Part shown: positions 23,601-34,146 of the stretch, one piece after another
Numbering within the stretch: position 1 is the first letter of the stretch
How the letters are laid out: each line of letters begins with the position of its first letter
NCBI GenBank assembly: GCA_011037195.1
Contig: JAAEAF010001551.1
Coordinates: 62,001 to 126,000, forward strand
Reading direction: 5' to 3'
Length of the DNA stretch: 64,000 nt
Source: Triatoma infestans
Taxonomy: Eukaryota; Arthropoda; Insecta; Hemiptera; Reduviidae
Program-made: the position numbers and the translations under genes
Notes under the pieces: model-generated
Told to the model about the DNA's origin: nothing
Databases searched by the model: none
Seen by the model: only the letters and a program-made list of their open reading frames with translations

Positions 23601-26398
23601 ACACATGCCCCTCTAATGAGTAAGACCCCAAAACTACTTCACCTCTTCACCCAACGGTGCAAAGAGAAAAATTGAAAGATGGAAGGCATCTTACCATGAG
23701 TGCTTTGTTTATAAGCCGATATCTAGTGAGGACTTAGCTACTGGCAACGGAAATTCCTCTATCTGTCTATGGTACGGCACCTTTGCCTTAGGATAAGAAA
23801 TAGTTTTGGAGGATTTTCTGTCACTTAGTGAAAGGTTGTGATATCTCTCCAGCTAACTGTACAATTCTGAAGAATTCCCACTCATCGGGACACGGATTGT
23901 GTGGAGACAGGATTGGCTGATAATAATTGAACAGAGACTATTTATATGATACTTAAATTTTAAGTTGAAATATTTTACATTTCCTTAAAAATTATTAGAC
24001 GGATGAAAACTTTTATACGTGTGCTTGGTCCTATGAAGATGATACTGGTCGACCATTATTAGCAGTAGCAGGATCCAGGGGTATTATAAGGATAATTAGC
24101 CCTTTCCACATGGCTTCAGTCAGGCACTATATAGGTTTTTTTTATTCATTCTTTACATTAATTTTAAAGGCAATGTATCAAATAATACGTAATTTTTATT
24201 TATTTATGTGTAGGACATGGCCATGCAATTAATGAGTTGAAGTATCATCCACAAGATCCTAATATACTTCTTTCTGTATCTAAAGACCATACTTTACGAC
24301 TATGGAACACCAAAACAGACGTTTGTATAGCCATATTTGGTGGTGTAGAAGGCCATCGTGATGAAGTATTGAGTGCAGTAAGTTTTTTATAATGAAAAAT
24401 ATTTTTATCATGAAAATAATAATTTTTTCTTTTAGAATTTGAAATAATTGTTTTTGTTTTGGTTTGTAATAGGACTTTGATTTAAAAGGTAACCGTATAA
24501 TGTCTTGCGGAATGGATCACTCTTTGAAATTGTGGCGACTTGACAAAGATTATATCCAAGAAGCGATTGCTTCTTCTTATAATTTTAATGCAACCAGAAG
24601 TCATCGACCTTTTGATTCACTTAAAGAACATTTTCCAGATTTCTCAACAAGAGATATTCATAGAAATTATGTGGATTGCGTGCATTGGCTTGGTGATTTT
24701 GTTTTATCGAAGGTAAGTTTTTTTGTTTTATTCAATTTAGTCTGCTGAATCAAAAAAGCACTTGTTGGAGAAGTTAGGGGAAAACAAAAAAAGGAAATCA
24801 GTGCCAAATTTCTAGTCGGGTTACTTAACAGGTCGAAAGCGCACACGCACGCATACACACACACATACATACATATATATAATTTGCATTATTATATCAA
24901 ACCCACTTCCAGACTGACAACGAAGCCAATTAACTTTTAACTTCTTTAACTATTCCGTATCATGGACGCCTAGTTGTTGTTGATATAATCAAATGGATTG
25001 CCTTGAATTCTTTCTTTCGGAATTAAGTACAATTCACAATCATTTTAAGATTTAAAGTTGAGCCATTGAAAGCGATAGTTTCAGTCGCCGCAACTAAAAT
25101 CTGCACAAACTCACCTACTAATTCCACTTATTGTTCACGGTGATGGTTTAACACCGTTAAAACTCAGAAAAAACAAAACATAAACGCTCGCATCAAACCA
25201 CCAAAAACGCTGCTATTTGGCTAGTTAGTGTGAGTTATTACCAAGAAAATATCACCCCATTTTCTTTTATTTAGTTATTTATTTATTTTTTAATTTAAGG
25301 CGCGTCAACATCTATAGTTATTAGCGGCGCCCGGATATCACTCAGTGCTTACCGGCCTCTGCACAGTGTTCTCTCATTAAGACAATACTTTCCATCACCG
25401 GACAGTGAGCAGTAGAGGCTCCTAGGAAGAAAAAATATAAGGGCAGCACAACTAGTGCGCTAACCACTGAGCTAATCCCCATAAAATTTGAAATGAAGTG
25501 CCTTTAACACATTATGGTACTCTACACTTGGATAAACTAACATTAACAATTTTTCTAGAATACCTTCACTTCAACGTATCAGAAATTTTCTCTTGCTTCA
25601 TTTCTTGGTCATCGCCAACTGAATTCGGGATTCGGACTGAGACAAATGACACTTTCCAAATCTCTGTTTTCTGGGAATCACATTTTTATTACCTACTTAC
25701 GGTTTAATGGAATTTCAAAAACAGAAATTGGGTAAATGGATAAAACATTAGACTTGGCTGCCAAAAGAAACAAATTTAGTCGGATTTAATTGCTTGTTTT
25801 TTTATAAGATTTTTTTTTTTTGTAAGCTTTTGGATGAGTTTCACTTCTATCGTGTGAAGAACTGTCAATAACTTTGATAGATATTGTATTATAGCCTATT
25901 TACTTAATTTATATTTACATAATCATATATTTTTTTGTTATATTGCAGTCGTGTGAAAACTGTATAGTATGTTGGAAACCTGGCAGACTTGAAGATAAAG
26001 AATTGAGAAATAATGAAACAAACGTTACACTCATCCATAGGTTTGATTTTAAAGAATGTGAAATTTGGTTTGTACGTTTCGCCCTAGATTATTGGCAGAA
26101 GGTAGATTTATAGAAAACAAAAAAATAATAGGTTTTTAACTATCTGTGCTTCTTTTAAAATGTTTAAAAATACAGTATTGGTATTTTGTTGTTTCAGATA
26201 CTGGCATTAGGTAATCAAGTTGGACGAACTTTTGTTTGGGATCTAGATGTAATGGATCCCACTAGATCGCAATATACTATTTTATCTCATCCAAAATGTA
26301 CAACTGCTATCAGGCAGACAGCCCTTTCACGAGACGGGTCTGTTTTACTTTGTGTTTGTGATGATGGTACTATTTGGCGTTGGGATAAAATCGCCTAA
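17676..26398 (+). CDS. EED: Polycomb protein EED / extra sex combs, complete, 8 coding exons
   Basis: EED is the WD40 beta-propeller subunit of Polycomb Repressive Complex 2. It binds trimethylated H3K27 and stimulates the methyltransferase EZH2 in the nucleus. Coding exons: 17676-17738, 21462-21601, 23095-23266, 23999-24134, 24214-24377, 24473-24712, 25949-26101, 26198-26398. All introns are GT-AG and the frame is intact: 422 aa against about 441 in vertebrates. Exons 1-2 give a Ser/Thr- and Lys/Arg-rich tail with an [12 protein letters not shown] patch. The propeller follows, with near-invariant family stretches: [107 protein letters not shown], and a C-terminus [14 protein letters not shown] signals at 26954 and 26971 could serve the 3' UTR. 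The first exon (21 codons) is less conserved, so its start is the least certain part. Confidence 0.95.
18785..18930 (-). mobile_element. Family C hammerhead-bearing repeat in EED intron 1
   Basis: It shares GGCAACGGCCAGTTTTTT, a GAATTCTT motif, the hammerhead block and a CTTTAGGGTA-type flank with the element at 43985-44180. Here only one orientation of the ribozyme is present. Confidence 0.6.
18841..18880 (-). ncRNA. Hammerhead ribozyme motif, family C
   Basis: On the minus strand: CTC (stem I), CTGAAGA, a stem II formed by GGGTACCA and TGGTGCGC around TT with one G-G mismatch, GAAA, self-complementary stem III ACGT, A17, then GAG closing stem I with three pairs. Every invariant core base is present. 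The cleavage triplet is GUA. Confidence 0.65.
18931..20210. other. EED intron 1, AT-rich, nothing recognised
   Basis: Simple AT-rich intron DNA with T runs. No exon with splice sites was found on the plus strand between 17739 and 21461. Confidence 0.5.
20211..20267. repeat. Near-perfect 54-bp palindrome
   Basis: CAAAAATGTGACAAAGGAAT followed by (TA)n and then its exact reverse complement. A related half-copy, AAAGGAATATATATATATAT, lies just upstream (20158). It lies inside EED intron 1. Confidence 0.7.
20495..20788 (-). CDS. Candidate nested antisense gene fragment, two exons, unrecognised
   Basis: Within EED intron 1 on the opposite strand. Exon A, 20788-20705, starts [16 protein letters not shown] and ends DFDWVYK at a consensus donor AAG|GTAAGA. 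Exon B, 20596-20495, starts after CAG with [17 protein letters not shown] and ends LLSNF-stop. Phase 0 is kept across the junction, giving 61 aa. The open frame extends upstream of the ATG (to about 20830), so this may be the end of a longer gene. A second, longer open frame (20625-20335) overlaps exon B in another frame. No family is recognised. Both could be chance or a decayed gene. Confidence 0.3.
22195..22460 (-). mobile_element. Diverged S2 SINE copy in EED intron 2
   Basis: It matches the S2 body in order: GGTTTGTCCGGAACCTTCTC, AGTGCCCTTCCAGACTGC, GATCACCGGAAAGTGAACTG, GAGCTACTAGGGCGAG and AAATTTAAGGGC. The 107-codon frame over it is a repeat shadow. Upstream, 21700-22140 holds strongly diverged family F-like blocks (ACGACTCCAACAGTTTTCTT). 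Confidence 0.55.
22890..23010 (+). repeat. Short intronic repeat flanking EED exon 3, copy 1
   Basis: TATGAGTGCTTTTGTTTATA, ACTTAGCAACTG and AGCTATCGAAGGCAC recur, diverged, at 23685-23790 on the other side of exon 3. Unclassified. Confidence 0.4.
23409..23456 (+). other. EED: Candidate in-frame 48-nt cassette exon of EED
   Basis: Between exons 3 and 4, CCCTTAG is followed by 16 open codons ([16 protein letters not shown]) and a near-consensus donor ATG|GTAAGT. Both neighbouring junctions are phase 0, so inclusion keeps frame. It would sit in the loop before DENFYTCAW. Canonical EED lacks this insert, so it may be an unused or pseudo exon. Confidence 0.3.
23685..23790 (+). repeat. Short intronic repeat flanking EED exon 3, copy 2
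   Basis: Partner of 22890-23010: CATGAGTGCTTTGTTTATAA, ACTTAGCTACTGG, and a CTATCTGTCTATGGTACGGC stretch. Confidence 0.4.
25290..25485 (-). mobile_element. S2 SINE copy in EED intron 6
   Basis: A reverse-oriented copy running from AATTTAAGGCGCGTCAACAT through GGCGCCCGGATATCACTCAG, CACCGGACAGTGAGCAGTAG and GAGGCTCCTAGGAAG to a truncated tRNA-like head CTAACCACTGAGCTAATCC. The remaining intron 6 (24713-25948) has a CA microsatellite (24840-24870) and nothing else recognised. Confidence 0.65.
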
Positions 26399-28538
26399 AA
26401 GACAAAACAAGACTTTTGACAATTTTTTTTAATTTTTTTTTTATAAGAAATATTTTCAACCAAAGGGTAATGCTGTTTTTTTTTTCATGTATTAAGCCCA
26501 GCAATATTATTTTTTAAATTATTATTAATTATATTCATCAAAAAATAATTAAGGCTGTTAATGTTAATTATTATAATTGCTAATATGGTAAATCTTTAAT
26601 TAAAATTCTAACTTTAATATTAAAGTAGATTCTTTTAGTAAATTTTAAAAATTAACAAAACATTCATTGGGCCAAATTTTAAAGACTGCGCTTAGACCTA
26701 ACTTCTAGAGTTTCCCTCTCTGAATTAATCTTTTAAAAATTTTGCACGTTTGTTCATACAGAACCCTTATATAATATTATCATCAGTACCTAATTAATTT
26801 GCAGAAATTTGCAATAGAAATGGATTCCCACCCCATAAGGTAAAAGAAAAAATCACTGAACGTTTTCTAAGAATATAGTCTGTAGTATTTCCTCAAAACA
26901 AAGGTTTTTCACATTTTATTTAAAAATAGCCACTCATTCAAAATATACTTCTGAATAAAAATTGTAATGAAATAAATTTTCTATATAACTTCACCCAAAA
27001 CAATTTCTTTTTATATAGATATATATATTATATATTATATTATATATATATATATATAAATACATTCAACTTAGGTGTTAAGTGAATCAGTGATATATAT
27101 CATCTGATTCACTTAACCTAAGTTGAATGTATTTTTAATCTAAGCTTCTCAGTTACCTTGAAAAAGAAAAACTTATTCCTTTTATTTAAACCTTTTGATA
27201 TCGCTGAAGATATAATGTTCATGTCTTTTTATGTTCACACAAAATTTATTTCTTTACAAATTTTATTGGATTGTATTCTCAGAAAAATTAAACAATGTAC
27301 AAAAGGATGTAATCAAATAAAAAAAAAAAAGCAGTTGATTGTAACCTGCAGCAAGCGATTCTCTAAAGAGGTATTTCCAGGCGTGTTTATCAGGATTTTT
27401 TTTATTTCTTTTGATTTAAGGAATATTTCCCTGATGTTTGGAACATATTACTATGAAATACACTAAAGTTGCATCTAAAAAAATGTATCACCAGTTGCTC
27501 CATTGATCCCTCTTGGTTTTTTTTGTGTATACACACATCGTGGGAAATTCTGATTTAGATAGAAAAATTAACCTTACCTAATCCTAATGATATGCTGATC
27601 TCTTTTTGAAAATTAAAAAAAACAAATAGGGTTACTGCAAACTGTGACTGATATAAAAGGACTTTACTATATTTGTTTTAGTTTATAAACAAATTTAACT
27701 GCAATTTCATTAGAGAAATTTGAGTAAGCCGATCAGTTATATATCTATTTTTTTTGCTGAAAATGGCCACCGCGGGGCATTCGAGTCTGGCAGTCCAATA
27801 TTTTTTGAGTATGTCCTCAGAGGATGAACACGAACCTAGATGAACATAGGTAGTCATAGATTCTTCAATGTACTCCATAAGTGACTGTAATTAATCAAGC
27901 CCTTTTTTGATTTCTGACAACTTGAATGGAGCTCCCGTTTTTCTGATCGGTGGATGAACGGGGGAAGCGACGATTGGCCTCTCCTCTTCTTTAGCCCCCT
28001 GACTACTTTTAAACACCTTAATTGTACACATATCTTTTTTTTTTTTTTATCTGAAGAATGATATGGGTTTCTTGGTTTGTTTTCTTTATTCATACCTTCT
28101 GAAGCTTTTTTTATTATTTCCATAAATTCCCAAATCTTTCAATAATCCACTGAAAGACTGTTCCCAATATGATTGATATATTCTACAGTTCGAAAATCTT
28201 ATGTCCTTCATCTTAAGCATATGGATGTGATCGTTTTGGTAGATATATATAGTTTGTATTTATTTATAAAATTTATTCATATTTTAAAAGTAAATAGGGA
28301 AAGAATGCAGAAAAAATCCAATAAAACAAATTTTATATCTATTTTACAAAACAAACTATATACAAAAATAATTATTTAACATTCTATTAAACATAACGTT
28401 CCTCATATGTAACATAACTTGGTTAATTTACATGCGAGTGTCTAAGGTACAAATGTAATAAATAAACAATTCTGTTTTCATGCAAAATTATGTTTTATAA
28501 GAAAAAATGTTACTATTCTTTTCTTTATTTAAATCTTT
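26399..28538. other. Convergent intergenic region between EED and NDUFAF4
   Basis: It holds the EED 3' UTR with AATAAA at 26954 and 26971, the hairpin at 27057-27137, and a GC-richer patch at about 27760-28010 of unknown origin. No gene was supported. Confidence 0.5.
27057..27137. repeat. Near-perfect long hairpin downstream of EED
   Basis: Arms starting AAATACATTCAACTTAGGTG and TGATTCACTTAACCTAAGTT are reverse complements over about 38 bp, with a one-base difference and a TATA-rich loop. The hairpin is flanked by TA repeats. It could be a tiny MITE or fold as a small-RNA precursor. Confidence 0.7.
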
Positions 28539-31500
28539 TCACTTTTGAACATCAATCTTTTTTAGTTCTTCCTGTTTTTTTTGTGCATCTGCCGATCTAA
28601 GATAAATTTTATCTTTAGTTCCTGGAATTACAGTCTTTTCAGGAATATGGATTTTAAAAGAACTAAAATATTTTAATAGATTCTCTGAAATGTAAAACCA
28701 AATCACATTAAAAATCATTTAAAACATTTAGTAATATACTAAATTCTTTTTTGAGATAATTTTGTTAAAACTAGTAATTTGGATCAGAAAACATAGCGCC
28801 CCTCGTGCCATTTTTTTTTTTTTTAAATCTAAGTGAAGCTTATTCGAATTGTATATTTATTTAATGCAATTCGCAATGAAAATAGCCAATTTTTTAGGAA
28901 CCATAAGTATTTATCTGATCGTAACATAATAAGCTAATGCAGAACGCAATCGAAAAAAAGACATGATGCGATATACTTATGAGATTCTCTTATGGTACCT
29001 CTAAAAATTCAGATTTATGTTTAGAGATAGAATCTTAGTAAATATATTGAAATAGAGAGGAATCTTCGTCCCTTTGGCATCCGATTTCATGAAATCCCTA
29101 AAATAATTTTTTTTCAGAAACAATGTTTTTCCACCAGTCTAAAAGGCGAGTAAAGTAAACATGCCAAGTTTATAGAATAGTCATTTAACTATTTTGAAAC
29201 AATCGCGAAAAATTTAGGGCATAAAAACACATTTTTGCAAAGCGGCGTTACCGTTTAAATGATACTAGACCTCACAGGAAAAAGCGAGTATGAAATCTAA
29301 TAATTTTTATTTTCCCTTACTGCAATTATTTACAATTGTAATTGACAATTTTTTTTAAAAAAAACTTGTAATTATTACCACTTTTCTTGGCCTTAATATT
29401 ACAAATAAATATGGGCACACAAATAAAAGACTACCAAATGTGACTACACAGTAGACTTCCAAAAAGCGCTCTCCTAAAACCCACAACAGAACAGTTGGTA
29501 TAAGCCAACATCATCACAGATCTCCCAAAAATCAATTTTTCCGTTAAATTGTTTCAAATAAAAGGTTTATACATATATGCAGTTAGCCATTCCAAGTTTA
29601 AAAATAATTTTTAGAGCCATTTTCGAGAAAATCCCAGAAACCCAGTAAAGTTACTTCTGGGCGATAGACTTTCCTCAAACTTGGAATGTCATGCACTTTT
29701 AATGTTACATGTTTATTCTTCGAACGAGGTTATATATGTATGTCCAATATGGACGGATCTGGTGTTTTGATTTAATGTTCTTCACTCCACTTCCACCTAA
29801 AACTAGTTTTTATAGAAAAATATTTTTAACAAAAGGACACAGAGCTGTATTGGTAAAATTGACGGAACTTGAGGAATAAAAAAAATGAAGCCTTTACGAG
29901 AAAATTGCAAAAAAAGGAATACATTTAATAAAGATGCATTTTATTTTTAATGGTTTCGACTGAAACCTCCAGTCGGGTACTCTGGTACTAATACCTAAAT
30001 GGAATGTAAAGACTGAGCTGAAGCAATTTTTCTTTTTTGAAATATTTTCTTTACTCCGGTATATTCACAGAAACAGTTTTTCATATTTATGTGCCACAAA
30101 ATCTTTTTCCTGGTGAGAACTCATTTAAAATGTAACATAATGCAATTTAAGAGTAACTCAAAACTACATACATAATTCCTAGAATGGTGTTTTAAACGTT
30201 TTTCCTCACCTGCATCTTCTGGATTTAATTTATATTGACTAGAAAAATATGAAGCGTTGTACTTTTTTGAATCTTCTTGATGATCTGTAAGAATTTTCAT
30301 TGCTTGTTTTAGTGTAATATATCCAACTGGAATGCATTCTGGTTCTTGATAACCTAATTCACTATCTACTACAGTGTTCCTGCTTTTAGGAAATTTCGCT
30401 GTGTCAGATGGTTTGCTAAACATTTCCTGTTGGGATAAACATGAAGTAAACGATTCTAAATTTTACAAGGTGTTTATGAGATAGTCGCTCCTAATGTAAA
30501 ATGCGTTTAAAAATAAACTTTAGCGCACCAGTTTAGGAGATCTAAGTTCTACCTGAGAGAGATTTTTTGTGAGTAGGAAAAGCACATCACACCTTAAGGC
30601 CGCTATTAGACTAGCCATTGGTGGCGTAACCAAGTTGATCAACCTGACTTAGCACGTCTTGAGATATTGAAGTAAATGAAACCCATTGGACTACGGTATC
30701 AAGCGGCGCCACCAAAAATTGTCGGGCTAGTGAGTGGGCGGCCTCGACAACCGATCGGGCAACATTTTCTGGTGTCGCTACTAGCCAGGGCGTTAATTTG
30801 TATGTAGTGTATTAGACTAAGCAACCAGTTGCGCCACCAACACCAGCATTGCTCGTGTATCAACTGATGTGATAGTGCCTTTTATGTCATTTACTGCATG
30901 TTTGCGTATTTTAATGAAATGGAAATATGTAACGATGGCAGTGACAAGAAAAATGGCGAAGATTTTTTTTTTTTTATCAATTCCACGTACGTCTTCTTTT
31001 ATGTACTCAGAAGGTGACCTTGGCATGCGAAAATACCGAAAAAATTAATTTCATCAGCACAAAGTTCATGAAACAACGTATAATACACTCCTTTGTCTTC
31101 CCTTGAAGCTAACATTGGATGTATATGAATTTTCCGACTCTTTCTCATTCTCCTCGTGTGTTTTAATAAAAGAGCAAATAGAAGCAAACTTTCATAAGAT
31201 GCCATTTTCTCAAGATCAACCCGTATTTCTTTTTACAATGGCGCTTACCAATGGGCAGCTTAATTTTTGCGCTTCACATACGGTCGCTCCACTAGTTGCG
31301 CCACCAATGGCCTAGTCTATTAAGGGTTTAAGTTCTTACTTTAGCATACAACCATAACTTTAAGTATAATTCTCTAATTTTTACTAGTGAAGTTGGAACT
31401 TCCAGGGAATTAGAAACCGGGATGTTCACCGTCATAATAAAAGCACATCTAGCCAGGAAGTCACTTCAAACTGTGCGGAAAGTCTAAGAATTTTGGTGAA

Positions 31501-34146
31501 AGCTGCTGTTATCAACGTTTTTCTCTTCGGTCTCAGAATGCTAAAGAAGCCGCTCTTGTCACATGGAGCCCCAAAGCTACCCTAATTTATACTAACAGTG
31601 AAGCTATATGGAAGTTGTGGTGGTTGGTTCCGCAGAGCTAGAAAGCATCAGAGATATTTTCCGTGGTAGCATGCTTCCTTTTGTGGTCATCGACCGGTTT
31701 CGGGCGTTCGCCTATCTTCAGGATGTGTTTTTCAGACAGTGTGACAACACAGACTTGCACAGAGCAAAGTCAGTTTCACATTCAGTGTGTTAGCTGCATT
31801 TGCTCTGTGCAAGCCTGTGTTGTCACACTCTCTGAAAAATACATCCTGAAGATGGGCGAACGCCCGAAACCGGTCGATGACCACAAAATGAAGCAGGCTA
31901 CCACGGAAAATATCTCTGATGCATATGGGAGTTTTTGCAATCATGTCCTTATCTGGTTCAGGAAAACTTTAAACTTACATCTAAAGTATTAGATACTTTC
32001 TATTTCTGTAAATCTATAACCTTCTTATGAATTTGTTTTTGGCGTAAGCATAAACTGGAAAGCTAAATTCGCATCTATTAGGCGGCCATGATGGGAGAAC
32101 AGAACTAGAATAGCTTTTCTAGCTACTGACGGTAATCTCCAGAAGTCCAACCCACTCGTTCAGAATAAATTTGAATTAGTTTTTACATATTCTGTACCTA
32201 GGCGTTGGTCTAGTTTCTAGCGCACTTGCCTTTGGTATGAGAATTCTGGGTTCGATTCCCGTAAGGGCAAAGTCGACAAAAAAAAACAGGCTATCACGGA
32301 AAATATCTCTGATGCTTTCCAGCTCTGCGGAACCAACCACAACAACAAAGTCTGGTCAATTAGTGAAAAAAAATGGGAACCTACGTTCGTAGCATACCTA
32401 GGTATCGAAGATCAGAATTAAATGCGAGGGAACTGCGGCGTGATTACCACAAGTCCCCCAATATATCGCCGTCAGGCAAGCCTTGGCCTTTTATGGACTG
32501 TTGCGTCAGTTTTTTTTTTTTTTCTTTCTTCATATTTTAGCCTGGACAATATGGAAAGGTTATTTAGATTATTAGTTTGATTTTGAACATTGTTGATGTG
32601 CTTGGGTGTTATCGTGAAAATTATTTTTTTTACACTTAAGGTTCTATTTCTGATTCTTTAACTTCACATTCTATTACCTCACTTCGAATAGGGTAGCCGT
32701 TTTTAAAAGATGGTGGCGAGATAAGTTAATTACATGGGTCACTCGTCTGACAGATCCGAAAAGTCCTTCCCTATTATGAAAATCTGAAGCCTATCTTGCA
32801 GATCAAGAAACTTGACCAGAGATCTTCTCTTTTTTTTTGCATAAAACTTCTAGTTATTATAATTAGATGGGAAATTTGCTTTCTTCTAAAGGAACGCCTT
32901 TTTTCACAGAGCACCACGCTGGAACCAAGCTAATGATATAATTATTAGTTAGTTTATCTAAATTGACTCAAGGAGATTTGATGCTCGATTTCTTAACCCC
33001 TAAAAAAAAAAAAAATCAATTCCTTACTGTTTTATTATAAAATTCTTTTTGTAACGAAACAACAAAGAAGCCAGTAAGAGGTCTTTTTATTATATGTCTT
33101 TGAATAAAATACTCCAGTCATTAAACGTTAAGTTATTAATCTTTAAAATAAAATGCAGAACTACCTTTTTGGAAATTATCCAAATTAAAAAAAACGGAAA
33201 TTGTATATTTTTAATTTAAAAAACTTATTTCAAGTTATTGCAACTCGAACATCTAAAATACCTTCTAAAACAAAATTTACATTTTATGCTAATAATAGAA
33301 AAGAATCGCCATTGGAAAAATTGTTGTAAATTTGATTCCAAATGTTTGCATAAATTGTGCTGTTGGCATCACTGTTGATATATATTAGAGCGCTTCTTTT
33401 AAAACAGTTCAACTAAAATGAATTGTTTTGAAACTATTCTTTCATTATGAACTATTTAATTCAATCAGTTGATTATCTCAGAGAAAGTGAGAGTTTTAAA
33501 TATTTGACCAGCGGCATCTTAATTTAAATAAATAAATCATCTTAAACAGAATGTATTCAACCTTTCTTTTGAAAACAAAATTTGAACTTATAATTCAGTT
33601 TTATATCAAGAAAAACTCAACTATTTGAGTCAATGCTATTACATGGGAGAAAAAATTATTTATTAAACGATTTAGGTATGTCACAAATTATTTACATGGA
33701 GATAAATCTATTTCATTTTCATACTTTGAGAACTGCTTCTCAATCTAGGTACTCAAGTGTTTAAGCACGCGTTTAGTAGGACAATACATGATTGATCACA
33801 AAAATAATATAAATATTAGTAAAGAAAACTCACATTTTTCGTCCTATGTGAAGTGACGTAAACTTTTTTCAAATTTTCATCTAATTGTTTGTGCTTCATC
33901 ATCAGATCATTTCTAATTTCTGCAGTTTCTGTTTAAAAATTTTAAATAATAACAGATAAACTGTTAAATGAGATAAACTTTTCTATTTATCTTAAACTTA
34001 CCGGAAAGATATTCATCAATATGTTTGCTTGTAGACGGATGCCTGGGAGCAGGTGTTGGTTTATCCTTAGATAAAATACGATGAGCTCTATTTTCAGCAT
34101 TGAACCTATTTATTTGACGGTTTAAAACTGATAATACCTTACCCAT
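28539..34146 (-). CDS. NDUFAF4: NADH:ubiquinone oxidoreductase complex assembly factor 4, complete, 4 exons
   Basis: A mitochondrial assembly factor for respiratory complex I. Exons in order on the minus strand: 34146-34002, 33928-33834, 30426-30210, 28684-28539. All are GT-AG and the frame is intact: 200 aa against about 175 in human. The N-terminus has the family block FNAENRAHRILSKDKP and APRHPSTS. The middle is a charged helix (MKHKQLDENLKKVYV). Exon 3 has IPVGYITLKQAMKILTDH, and exons 3-4 join to give NPEDAENLLKYFSSFKI, like the LLKYF core of the family. The C-terminal tail is Lys-rich. The start is a likely N-myristoylation-type Met-Gly. Introns 2 and 3 hold TEs (Harbinger remnant, hammerhead palindrome, SINE). 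It is head to head with the AP-1 sigma gene. Confidence 0.95.
29280..30120 (+). repeat. Diverged family F sequence in NDUFAF4 intron 3
   Basis: Scattered family F blocks: GAGCCATTTTCGAGAAAATC (29610), GTTACTTCTGGGCGATAGAC and CCTCAAACTTGGAATGTCAT (29650-29690), and a right-end-like CCTGGTGAGAACTCA at 30110. The boundaries are unclear. Confidence 0.4.
30597..31325 (-). mobile_element. PIF/Harbinger element, deleted, with terminal inverted repeats
   Basis: The left end CTATTAGACTAGCCATTGGT and the right end (reverse complement AATAGACTAGGCCATTGGTG) form terminal inverted repeats continuing into GGCGCAAC. On the minus strand 31205-30999 encodes RKIHIHPMLASREDKGVYYT and LFHELCADEINFFG, the N-terminal segment typical of Harbinger nucleases. 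A frameshift leads into FRMPRSPSEYI (about 31035). The catalytic DDE part is missing, so the copy is non-autonomous and dead. Confidence 0.75.
31688..31725 (-). ncRNA. Hammerhead ribozyme motif, family A copy 5
   Basis: Minus strand: CATC, CTGAAGA, AGGC-GAAC-GCCC, GAAA, ACCGGT, C17, then GATG. Stem I has four perfect pairs. Stem II has one A-C mismatch. Core complete. Confidence 0.75.
31842..31879 (+). ncRNA. Hammerhead ribozyme motif, family A copy 6 (fully consensus)
   Basis: CATC (31842-31845) pairs perfectly with GATG (31876-31879) as stem I. Core CTGAAGA is at 31846-31852. Stem II is GGGC-GAAC-GCCC after one unpaired T. GAAA is at 31866-31869. Stem III ACCGGT is self-complementary with no loop of its own. 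The predicted cleavage is after C31875 (GUC). All invariant hammerhead bases are present. A zero-loop stem III cannot close in cis, so a dimer through stem III is the expected fold. Confidence 0.8.
32199..32500 (+). mobile_element. S1 SINE containing a family A terminal fragment
   Basis: The tRNA-like head GGCGTTGGTCTAGTTTCTAG has an intact box B GGTTCGATTCC (32249-32259). An A run and 59 bp of the family A outer end (AGGCTATCACGGAAAATATC through TGCGGAACCAACCACAAC, about 32287-32345) follow. The S1 tail ATCGCCGTCAGGCAAGCCTT follows near 32468. Confidence 0.65.
32501..33828. other. NDUFAF4 intron 2, AT-rich, nothing recognised
   Basis: T and A runs and simple AT-rich sequence. No further element was identified. 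Confidence 0.5.

Larger units (their letters stand above)
31617..31932. mobile_element. Palindromic family A element with inverted hammerhead pair (best copy)
   Basis: Arms of about 135-150 bp meet near 31783. The left end is TGGTTCCGCAGAGCTAGAAA. From centre outwards each arm reads TTTGCTCTGTGCAAG, TGTGTTGTCACAC, the hammerhead, CACAAAATGAAG and GGAAAATATCTCTGATG. No open frame beyond repeat shadows and no reverse transcriptase were seen. Inserted in NDUFAF4 intron 2. Confidence 0.8.

Noticed and set aside
27678..28123. Minus-strand frames with SSSEDILKKYWTARLECPAV, faintly like a hAT dimerisation region
   Set aside because: Similarity is too weak to name a family. The two frames are broken, and no terminal repeats were seen.
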